From NCBI GenBank assembly GCA_025360685.1, contig JANYBR010000095.1, forward strand, positions 1 through 18,836: a stretch of DNA of 18,836 bases, written 5' to 3'. Each line of letters opens with the position of its first letter. Within the stretch, counting starts at the first letter, position 1. The DNA comes from Pseudomonadota bacterium. GTDB taxonomy: Bacteria; Pseudomonadota; Alphaproteobacteria; Micropepsales; Micropepsaceae. This document shows positions 7,079-14,645 of this stretch, piece by piece. The translations under genes and the position numbers were made by a program. The notes beneath the pieces are model-generated. The model was not told the origin of the DNA, did no database searches, and was given only the letters and a program-made list of their open reading frames with translations.

Positions 7079-7944
7079 CCCTGCCGTACATTCTCAGCGT
7101 CATCGGCGCTGCGGCCGATTCGGTGCATATGCCGCTGCCCGATGTCGGGCGTGAGGTGTGGCTGTCGCCGGGCCGGGCGCTGGAAATCGCCTTCGATCAC
7201 GATCCCGTTCAGGTGCTCGAACGCGCGCGCACGCATTTTTCCAGACAGCCGGTCGACGTGAACGTCCTGCCTGCCGAAAACCGCCGCAAGAAGCTGCTCA
7301 TCGCTGACATGGATTCGACGATCATCAATTGCGAGTGTCTCGACGAGCTGGCCGACATGGCGGGCATCAAGGCGAAGGTCTCCGCCATCACCGACCGTGC
7401 CATGCGCGGCGAGCTCGACTTCGCCGCCGCCCTGCGTGAACGCGTGGCGATGCTAAAAGGCCTTTCGCTGACGGCCTTGCAGCGCGTCTATGCCGGGCGC
7501 ATCCGGCTCAATCCCGGTGCCAAGACGCTGGTCGCCACGATGCACAAGCACGGCGCTCGATCGCTTCTGGTGTCGGGCGGCTTTTCCTATTTCACTTCGC
7601 GCATCGCCAAGGACGCCGGGTTTGACGCCGACCAGGCGAACGAGCTGCTCGACGACGGCGCCGTACTGACGGGTCTGGTCCGCGAACCAATCCTCGGCCG
7701 CGAAGCCAAGCTTGCCGCGCTGGAAAAAGCCGTCGCCGACTTCGGTCTTGCAACGGGCGATGCGCTTGCGGTCGGCGATGGCGCCAACGACCTGGCGATG
7801 ATCCAGCGTGCCGGTCTCGGCGTCGCCTATCACGCCAAGCCGATCGTCGCGGCCGCGGCGGGCGCCACCATCACGCATGGCGATCTCACCGCGTTACTTT
7901 ATTTGCAGGGTTATCGCGATGAGGAGATGGTGCGGGAGGATTGA
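7075..7944 (+). CDS. serB: phosphoserine phosphatase
   Basis: SerB removes phosphate from O-phosphoserine in the last step of serine synthesis. The 289-residue protein is a HAD-superfamily hydrolase. Motif I is ADMDSTIINCECLDELADMA, with nucleophile Asp78 and general acid Asp80. Motif II is SGGFSYF, with Ser167. The motif III Lys is near 212 in GREAKL. Motif IV is GDGANDLAMI (234-243). The ECLDEL and GVAYHAKP segments are typical of SerB rather than of other HADs. The N-terminal 70 residues are a short, divergent version of the regulatory ACT-like domain. The start is a GTG that overlaps the stop of the preceding small gene. A palindromic repeat follows. Confidence 0.95.
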   Translation: MTLPYILSVIGAAADSVHMPLPDVGREVWLSPGRALEIAFDHDPVQVLERARTHFSRQPVDVNVLPAENRRKKLLIADMDSTIINCECLDELADMAGIKAKVSAITDRAMRGELDFAAALRERVAMLKGLSLTALQRVYAGRIRLNPGAKTLVATMHKHGARSLLVSGGFSYFTSRIAKDAGFDADQANELLDDGAVLTGLVREPILGREAKLAALEKAVADFGLATGDALAVGDGANDLAMIQRAGLGVAYHAKPIVAAAAGATITHGDLTALLYLQGYRDEEMVRED

Positions 7945-7952
7945 AACTCAAT

Positions 7953-8069
7953 CACCATGGCCGGGCCTGACCCGGCCACCCAGCGCGGCGTGTCGATGCC
8001 GCAATTTTTGCATTTCTTGGCGCGCGGACGCGCGACCACTGGGTGGCCGCCGCGAGGGCGGCCATGGTG
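7953..8069. repeat. palindromic intergenic repeat, GGCCACCCA family, copy 2
   Basis: CACCATGGCC (7953-7962) pairs exactly with GGCCATGGTG (8060-8069), and GGCCACCCAG (7974-7983) with CTGGGTGGCC (8039-8048). The centre contains GCGCGCGGACGCGCG. It lies between the convergent ends of serB and the degP-like gene, and matches the layout of the element at 3195-3290 in reverse orientation. As RNA it would form a long hairpin and might end transcription from both sides. Confidence 0.75.
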
Positions 8070-8082
8070 AAATGGCATCGGA

Positions 8083-9570
8083 TCAATTCAACTTCACCGC
8101 GACATACGCCACGTCGCCACCGCGATTGACCAGCAGCAGTTCGACCTTCTTGCCGGCCTTGCGATCGGCTGCGATGCGATTGGTCACGTCCTGCGGCGTT
8201 CTCACATTGGCGCCCTGGACCTGGACGATGACATCGCCTGGCCGGATGTTCTTCTCCGCAGCGGGGCTGTCGGGCGCCACGTCGACCACAAGCACGCCCT
8301 GAACCGCATTTGAAATCCGAAACTGGTTGCGGCCGGCGCCATCGAGCGGGCCGAGCGAGAGGCCGAGCATCGACACCTTGGGCGGCGGCGCGGGCGGTGC
8401 ATGCGGTGGCGGCGCCGAGGGCTTTTCAGTCAGCCGCAGCACGGTCACGCGCACATTCAGCTTGCGCCCCTTGCGGAAGAGTTCGACTCCGACCGACTTG
8501 TTGATCGGCGTGTCCGCCACCGCACGCGACAGGGCGCGCGAGTCCGACACGGACTTGCCGTCGAACCCCGTGATGAAATCGCCGTTCTGGATGCCGCCGC
8601 GCGCCGCCGGTCCGCCCGGCGAGACGTCCGCGATCAGCGCGCCCGATGTGCCGGGCAACCCCAGGCCTTCGGCGAGATCGTCCGTCACCTGCTGGATGCG
8701 CACGCCGATCCAGCCGCGCCGCGCCTGGCCGAACTGACGCAGCTGCCAGGTCACCGCGCGCACGAGATTCGACGGTATCGAGAAGGCGATGCCGACCGAG
8801 CCGCCGCTGGGCGAATAGATCGCCGAATTCACACCCACCACATTGCCGTCCATGTCGAACAGCGGCCCGCCCGAATTGCCGCGATTGATCGGCGCGTCGG
8901 TCTGGATGAAATCGTCATAGGGTCCGGCTTCGATGTCGCGGTTGCGCGCCGAGACGATGCCGGCAGTGACGGTGGAACCCAAACCGAATGGATTGCCGAT
9001 GGCGATGACCCAGTCGCCGATGCGGGCATGATCGGAGTCGCCGAACTTGGCCGACGGCAGGGGTCTGCGCGAATTCACCTTGAGCAACGCAAGATCGGTC
9101 TTCTCGTCACGGCCGATCAGCTTGGCGGGCAAGGTGGTGCCGTCGTTCAAGGTCACCGAAATCTGGTCCGCGTCCGCGATGACGTGATTGTTGGTCACGA
9201 TATAGCCGGTCGGATCGATGATGAAGCCGGAGCCCAGCGACGTGACGTGACGCGGCACGGCGCGGCCCGTGCCGAGAAAATTCTTGAAGAGGTCGGCGAG
9301 CGGCGAGCCGGGCGGGATGTTCGGCAAACCAGGCGTCGCTGCGACGGGCTTGAGCGTTTCGGTCGTCGCGATATTCACCACCATCGGCAGCAGGCGCGCC
9401 GAAAGATCCGCAAACGAAGCCGGAGCGCCGCGAACCGGTACGGCAGCCGGCGGCGCCTGGTGCGCGAACGCAGCTGGAGCCGGCGCATGATGTGCGGGCG
9501 CAGCGGCGCTGCCGCCCTGAAGGACGAACGGCACGAGGATGGCGGCCGCGACGAGCCAGTGATGACGCAT
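8083..9570 (-). CDS. degP: DegP/DegQ (HtrA) family periplasmic serine endoprotease
   Basis: This is an HtrA-type protease for periplasmic protein quality control. From the ATG at 9570 it has 495 residues. A signal peptide (MRHHWLVAAAILVPFVLQGG) comes first. The trypsin-like domain carries the triad His129 (VTNNHVIADAD), Asp159 (DEKTDLALLKV) and Ser233 (GNSGGPLFD). PDZ1 spans about 290-380, a Pro/His/Ala-rich linker lies near 385-398, and PDZ2 spans about 400-490, with a GDVIVQVQG core. The frame is open further upstream to 9738, but that stretch runs through a palindromic repeat and lacks features, so I chose the start that begins the signal peptide; GAGG lies eleven bases before it. It follows hflC on the same strand, a common alphaproteobacterial order. 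Exact Do, DegQ or DegS type cannot be settled; two PDZ domains argue against DegS. Confidence 0.94.
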   Translation of the reverse strand: MRHHWLVAAAILVPFVLQGGSAAAPAHHAPAPAAFAHQAPPAAVPVRGAPASFADLSARLLPMVVNIATTETLKPVAATPGLPNIPPGSPLADLFKNFLGTGRAVPRHVTSLGSGFIIDPTGYIVTNNHVIADADQISVTLNDGTTLPAKLIGRDEKTDLALLKVNSRRPLPSAKFGDSDHARIGDWVIAIGNPFGLGSTVTAGIVSARNRDIEAGPYDDFIQTDAPINRGNSGGPLFDMDGNVVGVNSAIYSPSGGSVGIAFSIPSNLVRAVTWQLRQFGQARRGWIGVRIQQVTDDLAEGLGLPGTSGALIADVSPGGPAARGGIQNGDFITGFDGKSVSDSRALSRAVADTPINKSVGVELFRKGRKLNVRVTVLRLTEKPSAPPPHAPPAPPPKVSMLGLSLGPLDGAGRNQFRISNAVQGVLVVDVAPDSPAAEKNIRPGDVIVQVQGANVRTPQDVTNRIAADRKAGKKVELLLVNRGGDVAYVAVKLN

Positions 9571-9675
9571 AAGTAATAAGACCTCGAAGGCGCAGTGATT
9601 TGCGAAGCGCCATCCTATGCGAACCGAATGTGAAGCCAATAAGGCGGCGCCGCTTACTCTCCCTCGCCCCCTGCG

Positions 9676-9754
9676 GGGGGAGAGGGTCGGGGTGAGGGGG
9701 TGTTGAAGAGCAAGACAATGCCGTCGGCACCCCCTCACCCTTGCCCTCTCCCCC
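9676..9754. repeat. large GC-rich palindrome with CCCTCTCCC arms
   Basis: Arms of 27 bases (9676-9702 and 9728-9754) are inverted copies differing at three central positions. They contain GGGTGAGGGGGTG / CACCCCCTCACCC and GAGAGGG / CCCTCTC. Each arm also forms a small hairpin of its own with flanking bases. The same CCCTCTCCC arm occurs at 3840-3869. It fills the 207-base gap between hflC and the degP-like gene; the rest of that gap shows no other clear element. Confidence 0.75.
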
Positions 9755-9777
9755 GGAAGGGGAGCGGGAATAATGCG

Positions 9778-10650
9778 CTACTTGCCGCCCGGGCCGTGGC
9801 CGAAATATTTAAAGAAATCGCTGTTCGGCGAGAGCACCACCGTGGTGCTGCCGGCCGGCATGGCGTCCTGATAGGCCTGCATCGAGCGGTAGAAGCCGAA
9901 GAAATCGGCGTCCTGGCCATAGGCTTCGCCCAGGATGCGGGTCTTCTCGGCATCGCCTTCGCCGCGCAGGATTTCGGACTCGCGCGTCGCCTCGGCCGTC
10001 AGCACCGTGACTTCGCGCGCCGCCCGGGCGCGGATGCGCTGTGCGGTTTCGTCGCCTTCGGCACGGTATTCGGCCGCCTCGCGCTCGCGTTCTTTCTGCA
10101 TGCGCTGGTAGATCGCCAGACTGTTGGCCTGCGGCAGGTCGGCATGGCGGATGCGCACATCGACGACCTTGATGCCGAACCCGGCCGTGTCCTGGTTCAT
10201 CGCGTTCTTGATGTCGATCATGAGCTGGGCGCGCCGGCCCGACAGCATGGCAGCGAACGTCTGCGAGCCGAGAACACGCCGAACGCTCGACGACAGGATC
10301 GGCGTCAGGCGCATCAGCGCCGTGTCGTGGTCGATCAGGCTTTGGTAGAAACGCAGTGGATCGGTGATGCGCCAGCGCGCGAAGGCATCGACCATCATGC
10401 GTTTCTTGTCGGAGGCGATGACTTCCTCCGTCGGCGCATCGAGCAGCAACACTCGCTTGTCGAAGAACACGACGCTCTGCGTCAGCGGCGTCTTGAAGTG
10501 CAGGCCCGGATCGGTGACCACCGCCTGCGGCGCACCGAACTGCAGAACAAGCGCCTCTTCGGTCTGGTTGACGAAATAGAAGCTGGAGAACAGCGCGATC
10601 ACGACGATGATCGCGAACAGTCCCAGGACGACGGCCAGCGCGCGGCTCAT
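9778..10650 (-). CDS. hflC: FtsH protease modulator HflC (SPFH/prohibitin family)
   Basis: HflC and HflK form a large inner-membrane SPFH complex that encloses and restrains the FtsH AAA protease. The 290-residue protein has one N-terminal membrane segment (about 5-27, LAVVLGLFAIIVVIALF), then the SPFH domain starting NQTEEALVLQFGAPQAVV, including DKRMMVDAFARWRITDPLRF, and a charged coiled-coil region around RMQKEREREAAEYRAEG. It ends in a Gly-rich tail. The ATG at 10650 overlaps the hflK stop by four bases (ATGA), so the partners are translationally coupled. Length and domain order are normal. Confidence 0.95.
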   Translation of the reverse strand: MSRALAVVLGLFAIIVVIALFSSFYFVNQTEEALVLQFGAPQAVVTDPGLHFKTPLTQSVVFFDKRVLLLDAPTEEVIASDKKRMMVDAFARWRITDPLRFYQSLIDHDTALMRLTPILSSSVRRVLGSQTFAAMLSGRRAQLMIDIKNAMNQDTAGFGIKVVDVRIRHADLPQANSLAIYQRMQKEREREAAEYRAEGDETAQRIRARAAREVTVLTAEATRESEILRGEGDAEKTRILGEAYGQDADFFGFYRSMQAYQDAMPAGSTTVVLSPNSDFFKYFGHGPGGK

Positions 10651-11792
10651 TGCGAGCCTCCGCCTTGTGTAGGAGCGGCTTCCTGCGGCGCCGGCGCACG
10701 CGGCGCGCCCAGCATGTTGGGAAGCTGGAAGTACGGCACCACGCCCTTGGCGGAATCATCGACGATGATCTTGTTCATCGGCGCCAGGACACCGCTCATG
10801 GTTTCGAGATACATCCGCCGGCGCGTGACGTCGGGCGCACGGCGATACTGTTCCAGCACGGAGAGAAACCGCTTGGACGTACCCGAAGCTTCGGCGATGA
10901 CCTGCTGGCGATAAGCCTCGGCGTCCTGCACGATGCGCGCGGCCCGGCCGCGGGCTTCCGGAATGACCTTATTGGCGTAGCCCTCGGCTTCATTGCGCAT
11001 GCGCTCCTGGTCGGCGCGAGCCGCCTGCACATCGCGATAGGCGTCGATCACCTCGCTGGGCGGATCGGCCTTTTGCATGTTGACGTTGGTGATATTGACG
11101 CCGGCGCCGTAGGCATCGAGCGTCTTCTGCATCAGATCCTTGACCTCGATCTGAATCGCTTCGCGGTCCTGGGTCAGGATGCTCTCGAACTGGCTGCGGC
11201 CGACGACTTCGCGCATGGCGCTTTCGGCGACGGCCTTGATGGTCGCGTCCGGATCCTCGACGTCGAACAGATAGTCGCCGGCATCCTTGACCACCCAGAA
11301 GACGGTGAAATTGATGTCGATGATGTTCTCGTCGCCGGTCAGCATGTCCGCTTCTGCGGGCATGTCCTCGGGATTGGAATTTGCGTCTTCAGTATCGGCG
11401 GCGGTGCGATAGCCGATGTTGATCTGGCGCTGACGCGTGACGTCGAGCGTGTAGGCGGTCTCGATCGGCCAGGGCAGATGATAGTTGATGCCGGGCGGCG
11501 TACGGGCGACGAACCTGCCGAACCGCAGCACGATTCCCTGCTCGAACGCGCCGACGAAATAGATGCCACTCGCCAGCCAGACGCCGGCGACGATCAGAAG
11601 CAGCACGACCAGACTGCCGGTGGTGAAACTCGGTCCCGGCAGCAGGCGGCGCAGCCGGTCCTGGCTGCGACGGAGCATTTCTTCGATATCGGGCGGGCGC
11701 ATGCCGCCGCCGGACGCCGGCCCGCGATTCCACGGACCTTTCGGTCCGGTTCCCCCGGAGCCATTTCCACCCGACGATTTGTTCCAAGGCAT
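10647..11792 (-). CDS. hflK: FtsH protease modulator HflK (SPFH/prohibitin family)
   Basis: HflK is the partner of HflC in the membrane complex around FtsH. From the ATG at 11792 it has 381 residues. A Gly/Pro-rich cytoplasmic start, MPWNKSSGGNGSGGTGPKGP, is typical of HflK. It is followed by one membrane segment (about 58-80, LVVLLLIVAGVWLASGIYFV), the SPFH domain from GAFEQGIVLRFGRFVARTPP, a coiled coil around QERMRNEAEGYANKVIPEAR, and a Pro/Ala/Gln tail. The frame is open 27 codons further upstream, but GGAAGAGGG lies nine bases before 11792 and the HflK-like start decides it. The gene is divergent from mrp. Confidence 0.95.
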   Translation of the reverse strand: MPWNKSSGGNGSGGTGPKGPWNRGPASGGGMRPPDIEEMLRRSQDRLRRLLPGPSFTTGSLVVLLLIVAGVWLASGIYFVGAFEQGIVLRFGRFVARTPPGINYHLPWPIETAYTLDVTRQRQINIGYRTAADTEDANSNPEDMPAEADMLTGDENIIDINFTVFWVVKDAGDYLFDVEDPDATIKAVAESAMREVVGRSQFESILTQDREAIQIEVKDLMQKTLDAYGAGVNITNVNMQKADPPSEVIDAYRDVQAARADQERMRNEAEGYANKVIPEARGRAARIVQDAEAYRQQVIAEASGTSKRFLSVLEQYRRAPDVTRRRMYLETMSGVLAPMNKIIVDDSAKGVVPYFQLPNMLGAPRAPAPQEAAPTQGGGSQ

Positions 11793-11810
11793 TCGCTCGC
11801 GCCCTCTTCC

Positions 11811-11839
11811 TTGGTTTCCCAAGGTTCGGCGGTTATATG
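11811..11839 (+). promoter_or_regulatory. candidate promoter for mrp, overlapping the divergent hflK promoter
   Basis: TTGGTT (11811-11816) and TATATG (11834-11839) are 17 bases apart on the plus strand. The -10 box overlaps the -10 box proposed for hflK on the other strand. The -35 is a weak match and lies inside the inverted repeat at 11809-11824. The resulting leader of about 87 bases would contain the GGGGCG/CGCCCC hairpin. Support is only by motif and position. Confidence 0.3.
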
Positions 11840-11860
11840 TGCAACGCCGCCGGGGCGCAA
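11832..11860 (-). promoter_or_regulatory. candidate sigma-70 promoter for hflK-hflC
   Basis: On the minus strand TTGCGC (11860-11855) and TATAAC (11837-11832) are separated by 17 bases. Transcription would start near 11825, and the perfect inverted repeat CCTTGG-TTTC-CCAAGG (11809-11824) would then lie at the 5' end of the hflK message. The hairpin GGGGCG-CAAA-CGCCCC (11852-11867) overlaps the -35 box. Confidence 0.45.
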
Positions 11861-11932
11861 ACGCCCCATCCAAGAGATGGCGCGGCGGTCACACTGTTCA
11901 AGGTCCTGACGCGACAAGGTAAGAAGCCGGAC

Positions 11933-13039
11933 ATGGCGCATGCGAACCGCGAAGAAGTGCTAAGGGCGCTCGACCAGATCATCGATCCGGTCAGCGGGCG
12001 CAGCGTCGTGCAGCAGGACATCATCCAGGGACTGGTATTGCGCGACGGTAATGTCGGTTTCGCGGTCGAAGTCGATCCCCGGCGCGGGCGTGAAGCTGAA
12101 CCGCTGCGCCTCGCCTGCGAGAGGGCGGTCGCCGCCCTGCCCGGCGTCCTGTCGGTGACCGCAGTCCTGACGGCGCATCAGGACGCAGGCCCGACCGTGC
12201 CGCAACGCCCGGCCCAACCGCATCGGGCCGAGCCGCCGGCGCCGGCCGGAATTCCCGGCGTCAACGCCATTATCGCGGTGGCCAGCGGCAAAGGCGGCGT
12301 GGGCAAGTCGACCGTCGCAGCCAACCTTGCCATCGCACTGGGCCAACTCGGATTGAAAGTCGGATTGATGGACGCGGACATCTACGGTCCCTCGGTGCCG
12401 CGGCTGTTCGATATCCGCGAGAAGCCGAAGACGACGGGCAAGAAAATCATCCCCATCGAAAAATACGGCATAAAGATCATGTCGCTCGGATTTCTCGTGC
12501 GCGAGGACGAAGCCGTGGTGTGGCGCGGGCCGATGGTGCAGAGCGCGCTCACCCAGATGCTCAGTGATTCGACCTGGGCGCCGCTTGACATCCTCGTCAT
12601 CGACATGCCGCCCGGCACCGGCGATGCACAGCTCACGATTTCGCAGCGCGTACCGTTGCGCGGTGCGATCATCGTTTCCACGCCGCAGGATCTCGCGCTG
12701 ATCGATGCGCGCAAGGGCCTTGCCATGTTCAACAAGACGCAGGTGCCGGTGCTGGGTATCATCGAGAATATGAGCACCTTCGTCTGTCCGCATTGCGGCA
12801 CTGAGAGCCACATCTTCGGTCATGGCGGCGCGCGCAACGAAGCACGCAAGCTGGCAGTCCCGTTCCTCGGCGAAATTCCGCTTGTCCCCGCGATCCGCGA
12901 GACATCGGACTTGGGAATTCCGATTGTGGTGCAGGCCCCGGACGGAAAAGAAGCGCAGGCCTTTCGTGCCATTGCGAACGCGGTCGCGGCGAGCGTGGCG
13001 ATAGCGGCGCGCCAGGCGCCGCGCATTGTGCTTGAATAG
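11933..13039 (+). CDS. mrp: Mrp/NBP35 family P-loop ATPase, iron-sulfur cluster carrier
   Basis: Mrp (ApbC) proteins bind and transfer Fe-S clusters. From the ATG at 11933 the protein has 368 residues. An N-terminal MIP18-like domain (REEVLRALDQIIDPVSGRSV) leads, via a Pro-rich linker near 88-105, to the P-loop NTPase with the deviant Walker A GKGGVGKST at 119-127. DADIYGPSVPRL, IDMPPGTGDAQLT and the cluster-binding CPHC (Cys285, Cys288) follow. The frame is open another 32 codons upstream, but that sequence lacks family features, and AAGGTAAGAAG precedes the chosen ATG. A 2OG-oxygenase-fold gene starts four bases after the stop and is probably co-transcribed. Confidence 0.94.
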   Translation: MAHANREEVLRALDQIIDPVSGRSVVQQDIIQGLVLRDGNVGFAVEVDPRRGREAEPLRLACERAVAALPGVLSVTAVLTAHQDAGPTVPQRPAQPHRAEPPAPAGIPGVNAIIAVASGKGGVGKSTVAANLAIALGQLGLKVGLMDADIYGPSVPRLFDIREKPKTTGKKIIPIEKYGIKIMSLGFLVREDEAVVWRGPMVQSALTQMLSDSTWAPLDILVIDMPPGTGDAQLTISQRVPLRGAIIVSTPQDLALIDARKGLAMFNKTQVPVLGIIENMSTFVCPHCGTESHIFGHGGARNEARKLAVPFLGEIPLVPAIRETSDLGIPIVVQAPDGKEAQAFRAIANAVAASVAIAARQAPRIVLE

Positions 13040-13043
13040 CGCC

Positions 13044-13667
13044 ATGGCCGCCAGCAAACCGCAGATCAGAAGTCTTTTCGCAACTCCGATCGCCATCCAC
13101 TATCTGCCGGTGGCGCAGGAAGTGAATACGGTGTTGCGCCCGCTGATCCTGGAGAAGATGCAAGCCGGAATTCGCGGCCAGGGCTGGAGTTCCGGTCCCG
13201 ACTTTCAAAGTTGGGGCTCTGACGCGGCGCAGACGGTGTTTCGCGTGGCGCGCGATCTGGCCGACGGGATGACGTCGACGCGCAGCGGCGCCAGGGTCGC
13301 ACTCGACTGGAAAGTCACCGCGTCCGCGACAGTGCGCCAGCAAGGCGAATATCGCGAATTCGCCGCGCAGCCCGGCGCCTACTGGTCCGGCGTCTATTTC
13401 GTCGACGACGGCTACGCGAAATCGGACGACAACACGCTCGGCGGCGAGTGCGAGCTGGCCGATCCGCGCGGACCGCTGCCGATCATGGTCGCGCCGCAGC
13501 TGGGCTTTCGCATTCCGGGAGGATTGACGGCCGGCGACCCGGAAGCCATCCGGCCGCAGAACGGCATGATGATTATGCATCCGTCATGGCTGGCACGCGG
13601 CGAGCGCCGCTATGAGGGCGCACACCAGCGCGTCATGATCGAGTTCGACCTGACGCCGCCGGTCTGA
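13044..13667 (+). CDS. 2OG-Fe(II) oxygenase-fold protein lacking the metal ligands (putative pseudoenzyme)
   Basis: The 207-residue protein matches the outline of the short bacterial 2OG-Fe(II) oxygenase family with FATP near the N-terminus (RSLFATPIAIHYLPVA), a central PGAYWSGVYFVDDG strand pair and a C-terminal SWL...RVMIEFDL strand. In active members as I know them, the central motif reads His-x-His-Pro before SG.YYV, and a His follows SWL. Here these are Ala107-Ala-Gln109-Pro110 and Arg185, so none of the three iron ligands is present, while the Arg that binds 2-oxoglutarate (Arg196 in QRVMIEF) is kept. The start at 13044 lies four bases after the mrp stop; an upstream in-frame start at 13026 overlaps mrp. 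The frame is intact, so the protein is probably made but may not be an oxygenase. Confidence 0.72.
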   Translation: MAASKPQIRSLFATPIAIHYLPVAQEVNTVLRPLILEKMQAGIRGQGWSSGPDFQSWGSDAAQTVFRVARDLADGMTSTRSGARVALDWKVTASATVRQQGEYREFAAQPGAYWSGVYFVDDGYAKSDDNTLGGECELADPRGPLPIMVAPQLGFRIPGGLTAGDPEAIRPQNGMMIMHPSWLARGERRYEGAHQRVMIEFDLTPPV

Positions 13668-13669
13668 TC

Positions 13670-13741
13670 TCAGGAATCGGGGATCAGTGGCCAGGTATCA
13701 AAAATTTGTCTGATACCTGATTCCCGATCCCAGATGCCTGA
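13670..13741. repeat. ATCAGG-type palindromic repeat, copy 1
   Basis: CAGGTATCA (13692-13700) pairs with TGATACCTG (13711-13719). Outside it, TCAGGAATC (13670-13678) pairs with GATGCCTGA (13733-13741) except at one base, with GGGATC / GATCCC in between. The whole forms a long hairpin of about 72 bases made of iterated ATCAGG-like units. A close relative lies in the ssrA spacer at 18704-18773, sharing ATCAGGTATCAG and CTGATCCCCGAT. Confidence 0.7.
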
Positions 13742-13759
13742 AACCGCCACGCGGCAAGC

Positions 13760-13782
13760 CTGCGCACTAGTTTTTAGCGCAG
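13760..13782. terminator. weak inverted repeat between convergent genes
   Basis: CTGCGC (13760-13765) and GCGCAG (13777-13782) flank an 11-base loop containing TTTTT. It lies between the convergent ends of the oxygenase-like gene and a secreted-protein gene. The T-run is in the loop rather than after the stem, so a terminator role is only possible. The rest of the 159-base gap is the palindromic repeat. Confidence 0.25.
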
Positions 13783-13826
13783 TGCCTGACGCACAGGCGG
13801 GTTGGCAAGTCTCGCCGCAGCGCCTG

Positions 13827-14201
13827 CTACTCGATACCCGCCTTCAACGTCACTGTGCGCGTGTTGCCGTTTGCGGTAACCGTCCAGGTGTCGCCGACCT
13901 TGTGCGCCTCGGCCGGCGTGCACAATGGATTGGGCGTATTGGGCGGTGCCGGATCTGCATAGGTACGGCAGAGCTGGCCCTTCGCGTCGATCGCCCAGGT
14001 ACCCTTGAAGTTATATGACTGGCCCATCGCGGTGGCCGACACGTCGAAGGTGTGGTCGGCGCGGTAGTGCGTGTGACTCTCGACAATGCCGCCCGTCACG
14101 ACCGCGGTGTTGCCGTAGAAACCGGCCATCAAGTCGTCGGCGGCGACTGCGGGTGCCGCAAATAGTGTCAAAACCGAAACTGCAAGCAAAATCCTGCGCA
14201 T
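13827..14201 (-). CDS. small secreted protein of unknown function, tandem paralogue B
   Basis: From the ATG at 14201 (GGAGAAGAC directly upstream, an excellent ribosome site) the protein has 124 residues. It starts with a signal peptide, MRRILLAVSVLTLFAAPAVA, likely cut after AVA. The mature part is about 104 residues, mostly short beta-type strands, with FYGNTAVVTGG, YRADHTFDV, NFKGTWAID, two cysteines (LCRTYADPAPPNTPNPLC) and HKVGDTWTVT. I do not recognise a named family. The frame is open up to 14312, but that part has no signal features. The gene is a diverged tandem copy of 14254-14601: GNT, ADHT, FKGTW, PNTPNP, HKVGD and a final AGI are shared in order. Expected location is the periplasm or outside the cell. 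Confidence 0.82.
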   Translation of the reverse strand: MRRILLAVSVLTLFAAPAVAADDLMAGFYGNTAVVTGGIVESHTHYRADHTFDVSATAMGQSYNFKGTWAIDAKGQLCRTYADPAPPNTPNPLCTPAEAHKVGDTWTVTANGNTRTVTLKAGIE

Positions 14202-14253
14202 GTCTTCTCCTGTTTGATTTTCCAAAACGGCAACAGCCGGCGGAACCGCGGGC

Positions 14254-14601
14254 CTACTGAATTCCTGCAACCACCGACACCGTGTAGGGACCTGCCGACC
14301 AGCTATCGCCAACCTTGTGCTCGCTCACCGGCACGCAATTCGGATTGGGCGTGTTGGGAATGGCGGGGTCGAGCGTCAGGCAGATCGTGCCGGCATCGAT
14401 TTTCCAGGTGCCTTTGAACGCCGTCGCGCCCTGCTTGCCGGTGAGGGTGTGATCGGCGGCGTAGTAGATATGGATTTCCGCCCCTGCGGCGTCCTTGGTG
14501 ATGGTCGTGTTGCCGAACCGCGAGGCCAAGACCTCATCTCCGGCAAGCGCCGCCGAAGCCGAGGCGATGACGATCGCAGCGCCAAAAATCAATGCACGCA
14601 T
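14254..14601 (-). CDS. small secreted protein of unknown function, tandem paralogue A
   Basis: The 115-residue frame starts at ATG 14601 with GAGGAGAGAAAC just upstream. A signal peptide MRALIFGAAIVIASASAALA is followed by a mature part of about 95 residues with FGNTTIT, YAADHTLTG, FKGTWKID, a Cys pair around CLTLDPAIPNTPNPNC, HKVGDSWS and VSVVAGIQ. The two cysteines are at the same places as in its neighbour and may form a disulfide. The shared PNTPNP and HKVGD blocks show that the two genes arose by tandem duplication, with clear later divergence. The gene lies 44 bases after the SMP-30-like gene and 52 bases before its paralogue, all on the minus strand, so the three may be one operon. Function unknown. 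Confidence 0.82.
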   Translation of the reverse strand: MRALIFGAAIVIASASAALAGDEVLASRFGNTTITKDAAGAEIHIYYAADHTLTGKQGATAFKGTWKIDAGTICLTLDPAIPNTPNPNCVPVSEHKVGDSWSAGPYTVSVVAGIQ

Positions 14602-14645
14602 GTTTCTCTCCTCTGTTGTTGTGTGGTCGAGCCTAGCGGAAATTC

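Noticed and set aside
8401..9576. A 391-codon plus-strand frame opposite the protease gene
   Set aside because: It is antisense to the well-supported protease with its triad and PDZ domains, and its composition is that of a shadow frame.
13670..13741. Iterated ATCAGG-like units as a CRISPR-like array
   Set aside because: The units are short, degenerate and self-complementary, with no regular repeat-spacer spacing and no cas genes nearby.
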